Numbered from the stretch's first letter, positions 1 to 9,327 are shown. The stretch is 28,736 nucleotides of DNA from Paulinella micropora (GCA_009731375.1 BJOX01000081.1:238638-267373), one strand, 5' to 3'. Translations and numbers: made by a program. Notes: a model not told the origin generated them from the letters alone.

Positions 1-190
1 TTCCCGGGGGGGGGGGGGGGGGGGGGGGGTATGGGCTACCCGTATAGGAATCCCCGTACGGGTATGGGCTATACCCGTATGAGGATCCCCATACGGGTAT
101 GGCCCATACCCGTATGGGGATCCGCGGGTATGGCCCATACCCGTATGGGGATCCCATACGGGTATGGACCATACCCGTACGGGTGTCGCA
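1..190. repeat. Poly-G run plus palindromic ATACGGGTATGG minisatellite
   Basis: A 24-base G run (6-29) is followed by alternating direct and inverted copies of a CCATACCCGTATGG-like motif. Positions 83-123 form a perfect inverted repeat with 20-bp arms and one central base. Positions 133-165 form another with 14-bp arms and a 5-base spacer. Reading frames through it are by-products of the repeat. Confidence 0.85.
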
Positions 191-1436
191 ATTTCTGGAA
201 TTATCCACATTTCATATTCACATGTACTTTGTATGTCTGACATGTTGATAGCATTCCGGAATGGCTTGCGGGACTACGTGCTCATTCCTCGCGAAGTGCA
301 TTGCTGAAAGAAGCTAAAGAACGTGATTACAAGAAAGCAAGGGAAATCCAAAGTGAGGGCTATGTCTCTATAAGAGATAGACCTTTGGATAGCATTGGCG
401 ACGCTATTAATTGTCCGCGATATGAAGATTATCTAAAATCCATACCTCTGGAGGTACAGTGTTTTCATTAAATTATTTTTGAATTAACTTAAAATTTTTG
501 TTCCCAATAGGATGTGAAGAAGTGGCTTTCTTTATGTTGGTCATGGGATGCTTCTCCAATTCAAAAAGGGAAACGAGCAAGGAAGAAATCTCAGACATTA
601 CGTACAGGTAGAATCATGGACTTTGAACAAAAAGATCGCAACAAAAACTGGAACACAGAAATTCTAGATATCTTGCCATATGGGGAAAAAACTTCAAATG
701 CTTGGCCCTGGTGTGAGGCTACTTTTACTGAGTTAGTAGAGTCATTGGTGTGGGTGTTTTCAATATGTGCAGATTCTCCTGCTATGTTTGATATCATGTG
801 CCACAAGAATCAGAAAAGCGAATTAGGATGTAATTACTGCTGGCGTAAAGGTAAGAAAATAGAAGGAGATCAAAAACGTATACGTTGGCTTTCTGATGAT
901 GCAGCGTTCGCGAAAAAAACTGATCTCGATTATGAATTTTACGGAAATGCAGCAGAGATTAGAGGCGAAGCAGTGGAAGGGTTTTTCTAAAAAACTTCCA
1001 CTTCTTTTATTAGATAAATACGTTATAAGTAGATGTAATGCAGATACTGCTCATAGTTTAGGATACGGCGTAGTGCTTCGTTTTATTCTTAAGTTGTTTA
1101 AAGGTCAGAGAAAAATTGAAATCAAGCCTTTTAAGCCTTGCAAAAATAATCCTAGAACACAAGGTGAGATAAAGAAAGAAGAAAAAAGAAAAGAAAAGTA
1201 TTTGAGAGAAAAAGAAGTAAAGTTAGAATACAGGAGAAAGCAAAAGTTGTTTCAGATAGATAGTAAGTATTGGAAAAGAATGGATGCAAGTTTTTTGAGG
1301 TTTTGTTCATTTTCTGGTTACTCTACTACTGCTGTTCCTATGGGCAGCAAAGACACTACTGGATCAAGGCTTACAATGCATGAATGCTTGAAGTACGCAG
1401 TTAATTGCTACAAAGACGCGAAGGATATAGGTAAAA

Positions 1437-1571
1437 NNNNNNNNNNNNNNNNNNNNNNNNNNNNNNNNNNNNNNNNNNNNNNNNNNNNNNNNNNNNNNNN
1501 NNNNNNNNNNNNNNNNNNNNNNNNNNNNNNNNNNNNNNNNNNNNNNNNNNNNNNNNNNNNNNNNNNNNNNN
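1437..1571. other. Assembly gap (135 N) inside transposase intron
   Basis: Unknown sequence. It sits between the donor at 1431 and a poly-C run, so the lost sequence is probably intronic repeat rather than exon. Confidence 0.95.
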
Positions 1572-1645
1572 ACCCCCCCCCCCCCCCCCCCCCTATACGG
1601 GTATGGCTGGTACGGGTATGGATGTTACTGATACGGGTATGACAC
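1572..1645 (+). repeat. Poly-C plus TACGGGTATGG repeats within the intron
   Basis: About 21 C residues are followed by three TACGGGTATG copies. The motif is the same as in the minisatellite at 30-185. The repeat therefore occurs on both sides of the transposase's second exon, with the homopolymer on the complementary strand. Confidence 0.8.
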
Positions 1646-2264
1646 GTACTTATAATGTTTAATTTTTGTGTAAGTTTGCTTTTAGTTTTTATAATTATAA
1701 TATTATTAATACATATTTTACAAATCTAAATGTGTTTCTTTTATTTTTACAGGTTGTTTGGCGGATGGGCCGTATAGAACCTGGGAAGTGCTTGGACAAC
1801 TATTTAGTGATATTGATCCTGACAGCAAGTTTGGGAGCGAAGGTTCAGTTATCATAACAGGAAAGTATGTAGATGACTTGATAGAGAAAGAACAAGAAGT
1901 CAGAAAACTAGTACTTGAGCACTTACCTGAATGTGATCATGCATTTGTTTTTCATCATATGGAACATATTGTTCAAGATATGAAAGAGATAGGTAGTTGT
2001 AGAAATATATGGACTATGCCTGGTGAACGTGCTATGGGAGGGCAGGTGCGCAAAATACACAGCAAGTCTAATCCTACTGCAAATCTTGCTGCTAGTGTCA
2101 ATGAATGCTAATTCACGAGCGCAAGCAGGTTTTGTTCAACTTGGTAATGATTTATTAGATAGATTTCAGAACATTTCTGAACTTGAAAGACCACTGAAAA
2201 AAATTAAAAAAAATATTTATGTAATATTTATTATTTAATTAATACAATTAATACCGATTACAAC

Positions 2265-2587
2265 TTAGTGGCAAGTAGTACGAATATCATAGTCACTAAT
2301 GTAAAGCAGTGTTATTTTCTTTGATTTCTAAGCTTCCTCACTTGTTTTATGTTTCAAAAACATTATAAATATGTTGAACAAGCTAGTATTAATATTATTT
2401 CATGTATACTTCAAGTAGGCAGTACGTATTGTGACTACAAGTAATGGTAAGTAGTGTGAATGCCATAGTGACTAGTGTAAAGCAATATCACTTTCCTTAA
2501 TTTCTAAGCTTCATCACTAGTTTTATTATTCAAAAACATTATATTAATAAATATGTTAAACAAGCTACTAATATTATTTATATTTCA
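2265..2587 (+). repeat. Diverged tandem duplication, ~176 bp period
   Basis: The block beginning GCAAGTAGTACGAATATCAT (2271) recurs as GTAAGTAGTGTGAATGCCAT (2447). Shared segments follow in the same order: GTGTAAAGCA, TTTCTAAGCTTC, TCAAAAACATTATA, AATATGTT.AACAAGCTA and TAATATTATTT. It is an AT-rich, two-copy satellite-like repeat downstream of the transposase relic. Confidence 0.85.
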
Positions 2588-3046
2588 TACCTCATACCCC
2601 ATACCCCATACCCCATACCCCATACCCCATACCTCATACCTCATACCACATACCCCATACCCCATACCCCNNNNNNNNNNNNNNNNNNNNNNNNNNNNNN
2701 NNNNNNNNNNNNNNNNNNNNNNNNNNNNNNNNNNNNNNNNNNNNNNNNNNNNNNNNNNNNNNNNNNNNNNNNNNNNNNNNNNNNNNNNNNNNNNNNNNNN
2801 NNNNNNNNNNNNNNNNNNNNNNNNNNNNNNNNNNNNNNNNNNNNNNNNNNNNNNNNNNNNNNNNNNNNNNNNNNNNNNNNNNNNNNNNNNNNNNNNNNNN
2901 NNNNNNNNNNNNNNNNNNNNNNNNNNNNNNNNNNNNNNNNNNNNNNNNNNNNNNNCCCCATACCCCATACCCCATACCCCATACTCCATACTCCATACCC
3001 CATACCCCATACCCCATACACCATACCCCATACCCCATACCCCATA
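2588..3046 (+). repeat. ATACCCC heptamer satellite with internal gap (2671-2955 N)
   Basis: Both sides of a 285-N gap are near-perfect tandem (ATACCCC)n with rare substitutions such as ATACCTC, ATACCAC and ATACTCC. The complementary strand is (GGGGTAT)n, a G-rich heptamer that could form G-quadruplexes. The array ends at CCCATAGCACTATCC. Confidence 0.95.
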
Positions 3047-3905
3047 GCACTATCCGCACATCTGGCTATATTGCCCATTACCCTATCCAACCCTATCCAA
3101 CCTTCTTACCATATATTTACCTTAAATTATACTCTCTGTTCCGCCCGCCCTGCAGGCTCCCGGGAACTACTAACGTGCTCATTAGGAACTGTAACTCTAC
3201 TTCAACTACTAATACCTTCAAGAAATACTGTATCACTGCCCCAAATCCAACTCCAAACCTGGACGTTTCCGTATACCCACTCACCGACCTATTTACAATA
3301 ATTTCTGCCAAACTTGCCTAGAAGGACTTTACCTCTACTCCAATTACTATTAACTTCAAGACATACTGTATTTTCTCACAAGGAACTTTCACGCTGCTCC
3401 GATTCATGAGGAACTCTACCCATGCTCCAGTACCTATCCTAAACTTCACTTCGTAACCAACTTATCGTGGAACCGACAATTCTTATGTAATACGATACAA
3501 TTTAATCCAATATATCTTACTTTTTACTTTTTACCAGTATTTTCTCACCCCAGGTGCACTGGAAAAATTCCTTTTTTCTCTAGCAAATTCCTTTTTCGCC
3601 TGAATCAACTTGTATTCTTCCCACTGGCTGAACTATTTATCCTTCCACTTTAACCTGCCTACATCCGTTACTACACAACCAAAACCAATTCAATACCACA
3701 GACTTCCCATTCAGAACCTTCGTCGTGAGCTCACCTCACAAGCCCTGGAGAAAGAACGCACTTACAAACCCTTACTCTACTCAAAAACCAGTCCTTATAC
3801 TTAACAAACCTTGAACCTAGCCCTTACTCAATCCTACCTTTAAACTTAATTAACCTCGGCAAAGGGCGAGCACGGTCACTCGTGGTCCGGTAAACCCCTG
3901 TTAAT
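3047..3905. other. Non-coding DNA with a diverged ~138-bp repeat
   Basis: No convincing gene. A block at 3184-3233 (AGGAACTGTAACTCTACTTC...ATACTGTAT) recurs at 3323-3371 with about 80% similarity. A weaker partial copy starts near 3381. The segment ends at the target-site copy of element A. Confidence 0.6.
3902..3905. other. Target-site duplication TAAT, left copy of element A
   Basis: TAAT immediately precedes the TG of the left LTR. The same four bases follow the CA of the right LTR at 16147-16150. Confidence 0.7.
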
Positions 3906-4114
3906 TGTACTATCACCAACGATAGCGCAATGGAAGAGTAAGTCGGTAATATAACCAAACACAGTCCTCAAAAAGAGAATGATGTCTCGTTATATTAGCT
4001 CAGTGACGCAAAGACAAAAAGCCGCATTCAGACGAACTTCTGATATAGTTGTCAGACTTGATCACATGACACTATATTCAATGATACCGATTTATACAAG
4101 GGTATGTCTTCACA
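3906..4114 (-). repeat. 3' LTR of element A (209 bp)
   Basis: On the plus strand it runs from TGTACTATCACC to GTCTTCACA. It shares blocks with the right LTR (15943) and the element B LTR (23320): AGTCGGTAAT, CACAGTCCTCAAAA, GAGAATGATG and TCTCGTTATATTAGCTCAGT. The polypurine tract expected just inside it (plus 4115 onward) is not recognisable. Confidence 0.8.
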
Positions 4115-4319
4115 ACAAGTAAATGTATTTATGGAAACCGACGACCGGTTATTATATATATATATATTTATATATATATATGGAAATGGCGACATTACAT
4201 TATTACTCAACCATAAAACATTATACTTGGACATACTGCACAAATATCTTATCGACAAAAGAAAGAGGAAGATTTTAATATATATACTGAATATACTAGA
4301 GTATATATACGGGCAAGTA
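4115..4319 (-). other. 3' non-coding region of element A, with (TA)n
   Basis: AT-rich, with (TA)n runs at 4152-4182. The corresponding region of element B is about 850-900 bp, so element A appears to have lost much of its 3' untranslated region, including the polypurine tract. Confidence 0.5.
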
Positions 4320-5190
4320 TCATTGTTCGATAACGTCCCAAATTTTGTGAGGGATTGCGCCTTGTGCCAAGTCAAAAGGAATGTCTAGCACCCCTCGTGG
4401 TAGTGCTTGTATGGTCCACGCGGTATGATCTTTATCTGTAGGAGATATGGTATCATCCCATGTCTCAAGTTTCTTGGCGTCTTTATATACTGGAAGGTAT
4501 TGTTTAACTTTAGGATCTTCAACTGGATCCAGACTCCTCCAGAAATGTAAGACTGGTTGAATGATTTGTGCCACAGTTGAAATTCGGTTCGATCGCGTAT
4601 GGCGTTTGTGAGGTACTGCCATGACTCTCATGAGATATAAATCTGAGAGCGTGTCATCGGCTACATGTTGGACCGCAGGCCTCACCAAGTAAAAAGCGTC
4701 TTTGGCCCATGAAATATGTCCAATCGCATCTCCTTCTTTCCAACTAGGGTGAACGAGAGTGTCATTGCCCGCGCGAGGGTCTTGATCTCCGTCATCGCTC
4801 CCCTCTTGATGGACTCCTTGCGAACGTGCCGTCCTTATCGCCTTTCTCGGTCGGTCGTAGATAAGGTCATTTTGCGCTCTCCTTATTTGCGCCTCAGTGA
4901 ACTTTTCTTCCGGCACGTTCGACTCCTCCCTTTTGCGGGTCTGAGTCCCCGCCGCGCTTTTGCAGTCGGTGGCCCGCTTGTTCTCCAGCTCAGCCTTCTC
5001 CTTCTCCGTTATTGGTGCCCTGTAGGCATCCCGTTCCGATATATCCTCCTTACGGATTGGTGGGACCTCTTTAAAGTCAGCCTCCATCCGTTTGAGTGCT
5101 TGATCAACGGACTCATCTTCAAGTAGGAAGGGATCATACTTAATCAGCCTTCGTACATTGACTATTTGAACTTTCCCTCTGCCCCTGATT
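4320..5190 (-). CDS. Element A pol C-terminus: end of GPY/F region plus unrecognised domain
   Basis: This open frame starts with VNVRRLIKYDP, the sequence that normally closes the integrase GPY/F module, and then runs on for about 280 residues, longer than most Ty3/gypsy integrases. The first half is charged and low in complexity. The second half holds blocks shared with element B: HVADDTLSDLYLMRV, FWRSLDPVEDPK, YLPVYKDAK.LETWDDT and AWTIQ.LPRGVLD. I see no signal peptide, membrane segment, zinc-finger cysteines or chromodomain. Because the blocks persist in two diverged copies, the region was probably under selection in the active element. Its function is unknown. It ends at DVIEQ*, earlier than the element B version, which continues to a basic RARRRRQ tail. 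Confidence 0.65.
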
Positions 5191-5192
5191 TT

Positions 5193-5702
5193 CTAATCCA
5201 AAGGCCCCATCTGTTCCATGATCTGGTATGGTCCTTTCCAGTGGATGAACAGCTTCGAGCTGACTCCCTGAGGAACCTGAGGATGGTACAGTTTAACAAT
5301 ATCCCCGATTTGAAATCTGACTTGATCCAGGTGTGCCTGCCTGACACCTTCAGCATCAGTCTTCCTGCGCTCCGCCTCCCTATGCGCCTGTACTATTTGC
5401 TCCGCCTCCATCTTCGCCCGAAGTCTCACCCCAAACAGCTCATCCTGATCTGCCCATGAATCTTTTGGGTGCAGCAGTGAGGCTGGGATGGCGGGCTCAC
5501 GCCCATATACCAATTGGTATGGCGAGACGGAACCTTTTGAACCACCTAACGCTGTAGAGGGTAGGCAATTCATAGCAAAGGCAAACGAGGATGCTGCCTC
5601 CACCCATGCCTTTTGGTTCTCCTTCTTCATACAATACATCTTCAGCGCGGCCTTGAGGGGTCTATGCACCCGCTGTATCTTGCGGGTTATAGGCGGTGAC
5701 AT
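5193..5702 (-). pseudogene. Element A integrase C-terminal part with GPY/F motif
   Basis: The reading starts in the tail of the catalytic core (VHRPLKAALKMYC), passes through an SPYQLVYGREP block typical of gypsy integrases, and reaches the GPY/F module: RFQIGDIVKLYHP then KLFIHWKGPYQIMEQMGPLD. GPY/F is a C-terminal nucleic-acid-associated module of Ty3/gypsy and gammaretroviral integrases. The frame ends right after GPLD and continues in another frame at about 5190. The upstream frame (TAYNPQDTAGA*) overlaps its start. Confidence 0.75.
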
Positions 5703-6064
5703 ATTGCCATTTCATGCCGTAATATGCAGATAGCTTGTCGATGACTTCATTATTAAAGTCAGAGCCTCGATCTGAGCATATTTTTCTCGGCACCTCAATC
5801 TGTGAGATGATCCTGTCAATCAACGCCTTGGCTGTTGTTTCTCCCGTAACGTCTTTGACTGGGACCACCCATACATAGTTGGTGGCTCTGTCTATGGCCG
5901 TTAGAAGGTATCTGTAACCTTCCGTCGTGACCGGGAAAGGTCCTACATGATCGGTGTGTAAGGAACTCGAACATTCCTAAGTGTAAAGGAAAAGTCCCGA
6001 TCAGGCCAAAATTCGCCTTCAATGGTGTTTTGGATGTCTTGCATGGGATGCATTGATCTGTTCA
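5662..6064 (-). pseudogene. Element A integrase catalytic core (rve-type)
   Basis: Three frames are needed. C-x2-C (CIPC, about 6045) completes the zinc finger. Another frame carries DHVGPFPV..GYRYLLTAIDRATNY, which contains the first catalytic Asp, then CSDRGSDFNNE with the second. The third block begins AYNPQDTAG and then breaks. The segment that should bring the catalytic Glu just before RVHRPLK is absent, so the D,D-35-E triad is incomplete. In active elements this enzyme joins cDNA ends to host DNA. This copy should be inactive. Confidence 0.75.
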
Positions 6065-6532
6065 TCAATTATAATTCTCCTTCATCTTCTTCCACCAGAA
6101 TCGTCTCGAAATGAACATATGCGTTCTTTGTCGGCCCGGGTGCGCCAATAGTGGGCAGTTATGAGCAGTGATAAAAATGATGTGTATGAGTTTCTCAGGA
6201 ACCCAGAGAGTCCATTTGTCTGGTTGTGATGGCCCGTGTTGGCCTTTGTACCACAAGAGACCGTCTCTCCACCCCATCTCCTTCTGTTGCTCCTTACTCT
6301 CCTTTGATATTTCCAGTTCGTTCGGGTTCTTGTATAGCTGTATTACCTCTTTGAATTCCGGATCGAGAGCCTGTTGCTGTCTCCATGCAGTGGGTGAGGC
6401 TGTGTGGATAGTCCCATCCTCTAGCTGCACTCCTATCTTCTCAGGGTTTTCGTCTAACTCCTTTTTGTTCTCCTGCGGGGGTTCCGCATATGCTTCTTGC
6501 TTAATCTCTTTTTGTTTTATCTCCGCCTTCAT
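6065..6532 (-). pseudogene. Element A RNase H-integrase linker and start of H2C2 zinc finger
   Basis: A charged linker (KQKEIKQEAYAEPPQENKKE) is followed by a segment with GLLWYKG, WVPEKL and the two histidines of the integrase H2C2 zinc-binding domain (TAHNCPLLAHPGRQRT), then FWWKKMKENYN*. The two cysteines lie just beyond the stop in another frame (CIPC), so the domain is complete in content but split. The upstream join to RNase H near 6530 is also out of frame. Confidence 0.75.
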
Positions 6533-7557
6533 ATTCTCATATGCTTCATAGGACCACTCAGCATCCTCGAGGACATGTGTTGTACAACATATCCCATGAT
6601 CCGGACGTTGCGAGCTATGACGTAGACCCGATCGGTATATCGGACCCCTCTCGCCATCTGCATCGACTCGATATGATGCACTTCGTACGTGCAGTCTGGG
6701 GATAGATCCTCCATTTCTGCTGATGATACGAGAGCTGCCACTTCTGAGTGAAACTCTAGCCTGGAGAGGCTGTCAGCGACAACATTTCGCTTGCCGGGTA
6801 GATGGACCATTGTAAAATTGAAACATGACAAGAATGCCTGCCATCTCGCTAGACGGCCAGTCTGTTCATGATTCATCAGCCATAGTAAATTCTGGTGATC
6901 AGTCCTTACTATAAACTGAGGTCCACCCCATAAATACTCTCTCAACCGTTTGAGGGCCCAGACCACCGCCAGTGCCTCTCTCTGTCTCGTACAATAGTTT
7001 CGCTCCGCCGAGCACAACTTTCTACTTATAAACATGCATGAGCACAACTTTTTCTCCTCATCTTCCTGTTGTAAGACTGCGCTGATCGCGAACTTTGATG
7101 CGTCTGTGTCGACTACGAATTGCTTCGAAAAGTCGGGCATCATCAGCACGAGTCCGCCATCCTTCGGATCTTTGTAGATGAGATCTTTGAGCGTGTTGTA
7201 CGCTTCTAAGGCTTCATCATCCCACTTCTCAAAATCACCGAAGTCGATCATTCTCTCCAACTTAGCCCGAGTTGCACCCCAATTGGGTATGAACTGGCTG
7301 TAATATTGCGCCATCGCAAGAAATGAGTGCAGCTCTGTGCGATTCTTCGGCCTCTGCCGGCTCATGATCTCCTCCCTCTTCTCTTTGGATATCGAGACTC
7401 TATTGTAAGAGATTTCGTACCCCAAATATGTCACGCTTGTCTTTGCGAGTTGACATTTCTTCAAATTACATTTCAGGCCAAATAGTTTGATACGCTGAAA
7501 ATGTCTGTTAGATGTCGATGTGCTCTTCCATCGTATTGGAGTACACGATAATGTCAT
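6529..7557 (-). pseudogene. Element A reverse transcriptase thumb/connection and RNase H
   Basis: The longest clean pol stretch. LKCNLKKCQLAKTSVTYLGYEIS is the RT block after the catalytic box. FLAMAQYYSQFIPNWG matches the 'FLG...YYR.FI' connection. RNase H follows with its acidic residues in place: VVDTDASKFAISAVLQQ (D), REALAVVWALKRLREYL (E), VRTDHQNLLWL (D) and NVVADSLSRLE (D). The Ty3/gypsy RNase H therefore looks intact at its active site. The first ~20 residues are an out-of-frame reading. The true coding frame upstream ends at a TAA near 7500. Confidence 0.85.
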
Positions 7558-7560
7558 CGA

Positions 7561-8217
7561 TGTGACAAAATGCGTACTCTCCCGCCTTCTGTCCTCTTCT
7601 CCTCATGAAACCTCCCCCTCTGTCTGGTCATCATATTTGCTACTCAGCATGCTTTGCATCGCTTTCTGAAAGAGTCCCGGGGCCTGTTTGAGTCCCATCG
7701 GAAGTACTTTCCACTGATATATCTCCATTCCTACTACAAATGCAGTCAGCCATCTGAACTTTTCATCCAGTGGAATTTGCCAGAAGCCATTCTTCAGATC
7801 AATGACTGAGTATAGCTTGGCGTTCCGCAATACTCGCCTTCCTTCTTCAAGAGTAGGTAATGGATTTCGTTCCTCCTCTAAAATTTTATTGACGCGGGCA
7901 TAGTTAACCGTTAAGCGCCATTCTCCTCCCGGTTTAGGCACCAGTCTCGGTTGGGAAACTATTGGAGATGTCGATCTCTCAATGAAATCCTCATCGAGTA
8001 ACTGCCGTGCTTGTTCTTCTGCGATCTTTGCTTCATGTATACTCAGATTTGCCCGTCGTGGCGCCGGTGAAGGCTCAGCACCTGGTATTTTACAAATAAC
8101 CGCGGTGAAGTCTTCCGGCTTGACACCTCCCGCTTGAGGGGGGGGAGGGGGGTCAAAAATCACTTTGTTCGCCTTCAATGTCTCTTTCAAAACCTCTTTC
8201 TCCTTCTCCGTACCTGC
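7561..8217 (-). pseudogene. Element A reverse transcriptase fingers and palm
   Basis: In one frame, VLKETLKANKVIFD..PPPP leads into RT: ERSTSPIVSQPRLVPKPGGEWRL, VNYARVNKI, LYSVIDLKNGFWQIPLD (first palm Asp), TAFVVGMEIYQWKVLPMGLKQAPGLFQKAM. It stops shortly after. The catalytic box is in the next frame as CHIDDIIVYS (plus 7553-7564 encodes HIDD). The usual Ty3/gypsy box is (Y/F)xDD, so the first residue is replaced by His while both Asp are kept. A TAA follows about 18 codons later. Confidence 0.85.
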
Positions 8218-8267
8218 GATAGATAGATAGATAGATAGATAGACTGATAGATAGATAGATAAGTAGG

Positions 8268-8302
<35 letters not shown>

Positions 8303-8314
8303 GTGGATAGGTAG
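8218..8314. repeat. (GATA)n microsatellite inside the pol coding region
   Basis: About 97 nt of GATA repeats with a few interruptions (GACTGATA, AAGTAGGTAG, AGGTGGATAGG). On the coding strand it is (TATC)n, which reads Leu-Ser-Ile-Tyr in every frame without a stop. It lies between a conserved-looking acidic linker (MSEEEFEAL) and the pre-RT segment. The length is 1 modulo 3, and the flanking coding frames differ by exactly that amount. Confidence 0.9.
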
Positions 8315-8991
8315 CGCCTCAAACTCCTCCTCTGACATTCTCTTGTGATGCTTGAGGGGTGCTCTGTCCTCCTCCAAGCCCAACTCTTCTTCTGATGTAT
8401 CGTCCATTCCCGTTTTTTCATATGTGGCAGACATTCGTCGTCCTCCGCCAGACCTACCAACATATCTGTTAATCTCGCATATTACAACGGAGCTTTCCGG
8501 GTGTAGAAACCATCGAAGCATGTGAATGCTTGAGGAATCAATTTCAACTTGTCCTGGTCTCTGAGCTTCCGCTTGTGTGCACTGCTCTGCTCACGAGTCC
8601 CGAGACGACAAGCCACCACTAAGTGTTGCTTCCGTGAGGGCACCGGTATCGGATGATCAATAAGCCGGTCCCGTATCTCCTGCACCCATATCGCCTTCTC
8701 ATTGTACGGGAGTATAACCGTATATGGTTTATTGTTTTCAAAAAGAGTGCGCAGGCACTTTTTCACTTCTGTCAGTGAGCGCGGCCACGTAGCCTCGTCA
8801 CCCCAGAATTCAGTGATAAAGCTTTTAATATCTTCTGCCGGGATATCAGGGAGTCGTCCCCTTCTCCTCGGTACAAACTCCTGTCTGTCCTTTTCTTCCA
8901 CCTTTGCGTGAAAGCAATACCCGTTGGTAATATATACATCGGCCCCTGCTCCTTCTCCAAATCTCGCCAGCGATGGGCACCTTTTCCCCAT
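8315..8991 (-). pseudogene. Element A protease-RT linker, unrecognised
   Basis: Coding-like frames between protease and RT. One frame (8991 to 8482) carries IPAEDIKSFITEFWGDEATWP, TEVKKCLRTLFENNKPYTVI and IWVQEIRDRLIDHPIPVPSR. Another frame, from about 8521 leftward, carries DDTSEEELGLEEDRAPLKHH and MSEEEFEAL up to the GATA array. About 200 residues here is long for a Ty3/gypsy PR-RT spacer. I recognise no domain. Frame changes occur near 9000 and 8500. Confidence 0.5.
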
Positions 8992-9003
8992 GCATGTAAT
9001 CTC

Positions 9004-9327
9004 CTACTTCCTCTTTTCAATGAGATCGTCTATCGACTTTTTATCCCATTGTGTAGGGACTGTAGCCGTATGGACCTCCGCCTCTCTCTTGTCTGACAGG
9101 GTTGAACCATCTTTAGACACCGCGTCCGTTGGTATATATGCCTCATATGCGTGTGTAATGGCCACCTGTTTCCCTTCCGATGCTACCCCTAGGTGTAGGG
9201 CATCGTATGAGTCAATAGCATGGAGAGAGTCGACAGTATATTCTTCTCCTGGCTCTACGCCGTATATGACTCTTTTGGCGGCGCAATCAATCACTACGTT
9301 CATTGTCGCCAGTTGGTCGTACGACAA
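9004..9327 (-). pseudogene. Element A retropepsin C-terminal half
   Basis: Starts in YDQLATMNVVIDCAAKRVIYG, the 'ILGxDxL...xxxIDxxxxxI' element that closes retroviral-type aspartic proteases, then runs into a linker ending DDLIEKRK*. It is out of frame with the N-terminal half, whose frame ends ...GSVLCRTTNWRQ* over the same bases near 9300-9330. Confidence 0.7.

Larger units (their letters stand above)
247..2238 (+). pseudogene. En/Spm (CACTA)-like transposase relic (Transposase_21 / DUF4218-like)
   Basis: Spliced remnant of a DNA-transposon transposase. Exon 247-453 joins 511 in phase 0 across a 57-nt GT-AG intron. The true left edge may be an acceptor AG near 251, because an in-frame stop lies at 238. 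The second exon reads CADSPAMFDIM, then GCNYCWRKG, which resembles the CxDSPAR...GC..C..PG signature of Transposase_21 proteins. Near 985 the frame jumps, with AVEGFF* in one frame and SKKLPLLLLD continuing in another, followed by DTAHSLGYGVV, like the family's DYMH..LLGV block. A donor (G|GTAAAA, 1431) and an acceptor (TTTACAG, 1752) join in phase 1. The last exon holds HHMEHIVQDM and MPGERAMGGQ, like the DUF4218 HL...GP...ER region. A second frame jump near 2100 leads to a stop at 2236-2238. Family assignment is by remembered motifs; the protein is probably inactive. Confidence 0.6.

Noticed and set aside
2588-3046. True chromosome end
   Set aside because: The array is internal, flanked on both sides by complex sequence.
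2553-3090. Tyr-Pro-Ile-Pro-His-Thr frames across the heptamer array
   Set aside because: Artefact of a 7-bp repeat and of reading through N.
4320-5087. Envelope-like gene after integrase
   Set aside because: No signal peptide, membrane segment or Cys pattern; it is in the same frame as the integrase C-terminus.
4716-5126. Plus-strand 136-codon frame
   Set aside because: Antisense of the conserved post-integrase domain, which has a homologue in element B on the minus strand only.
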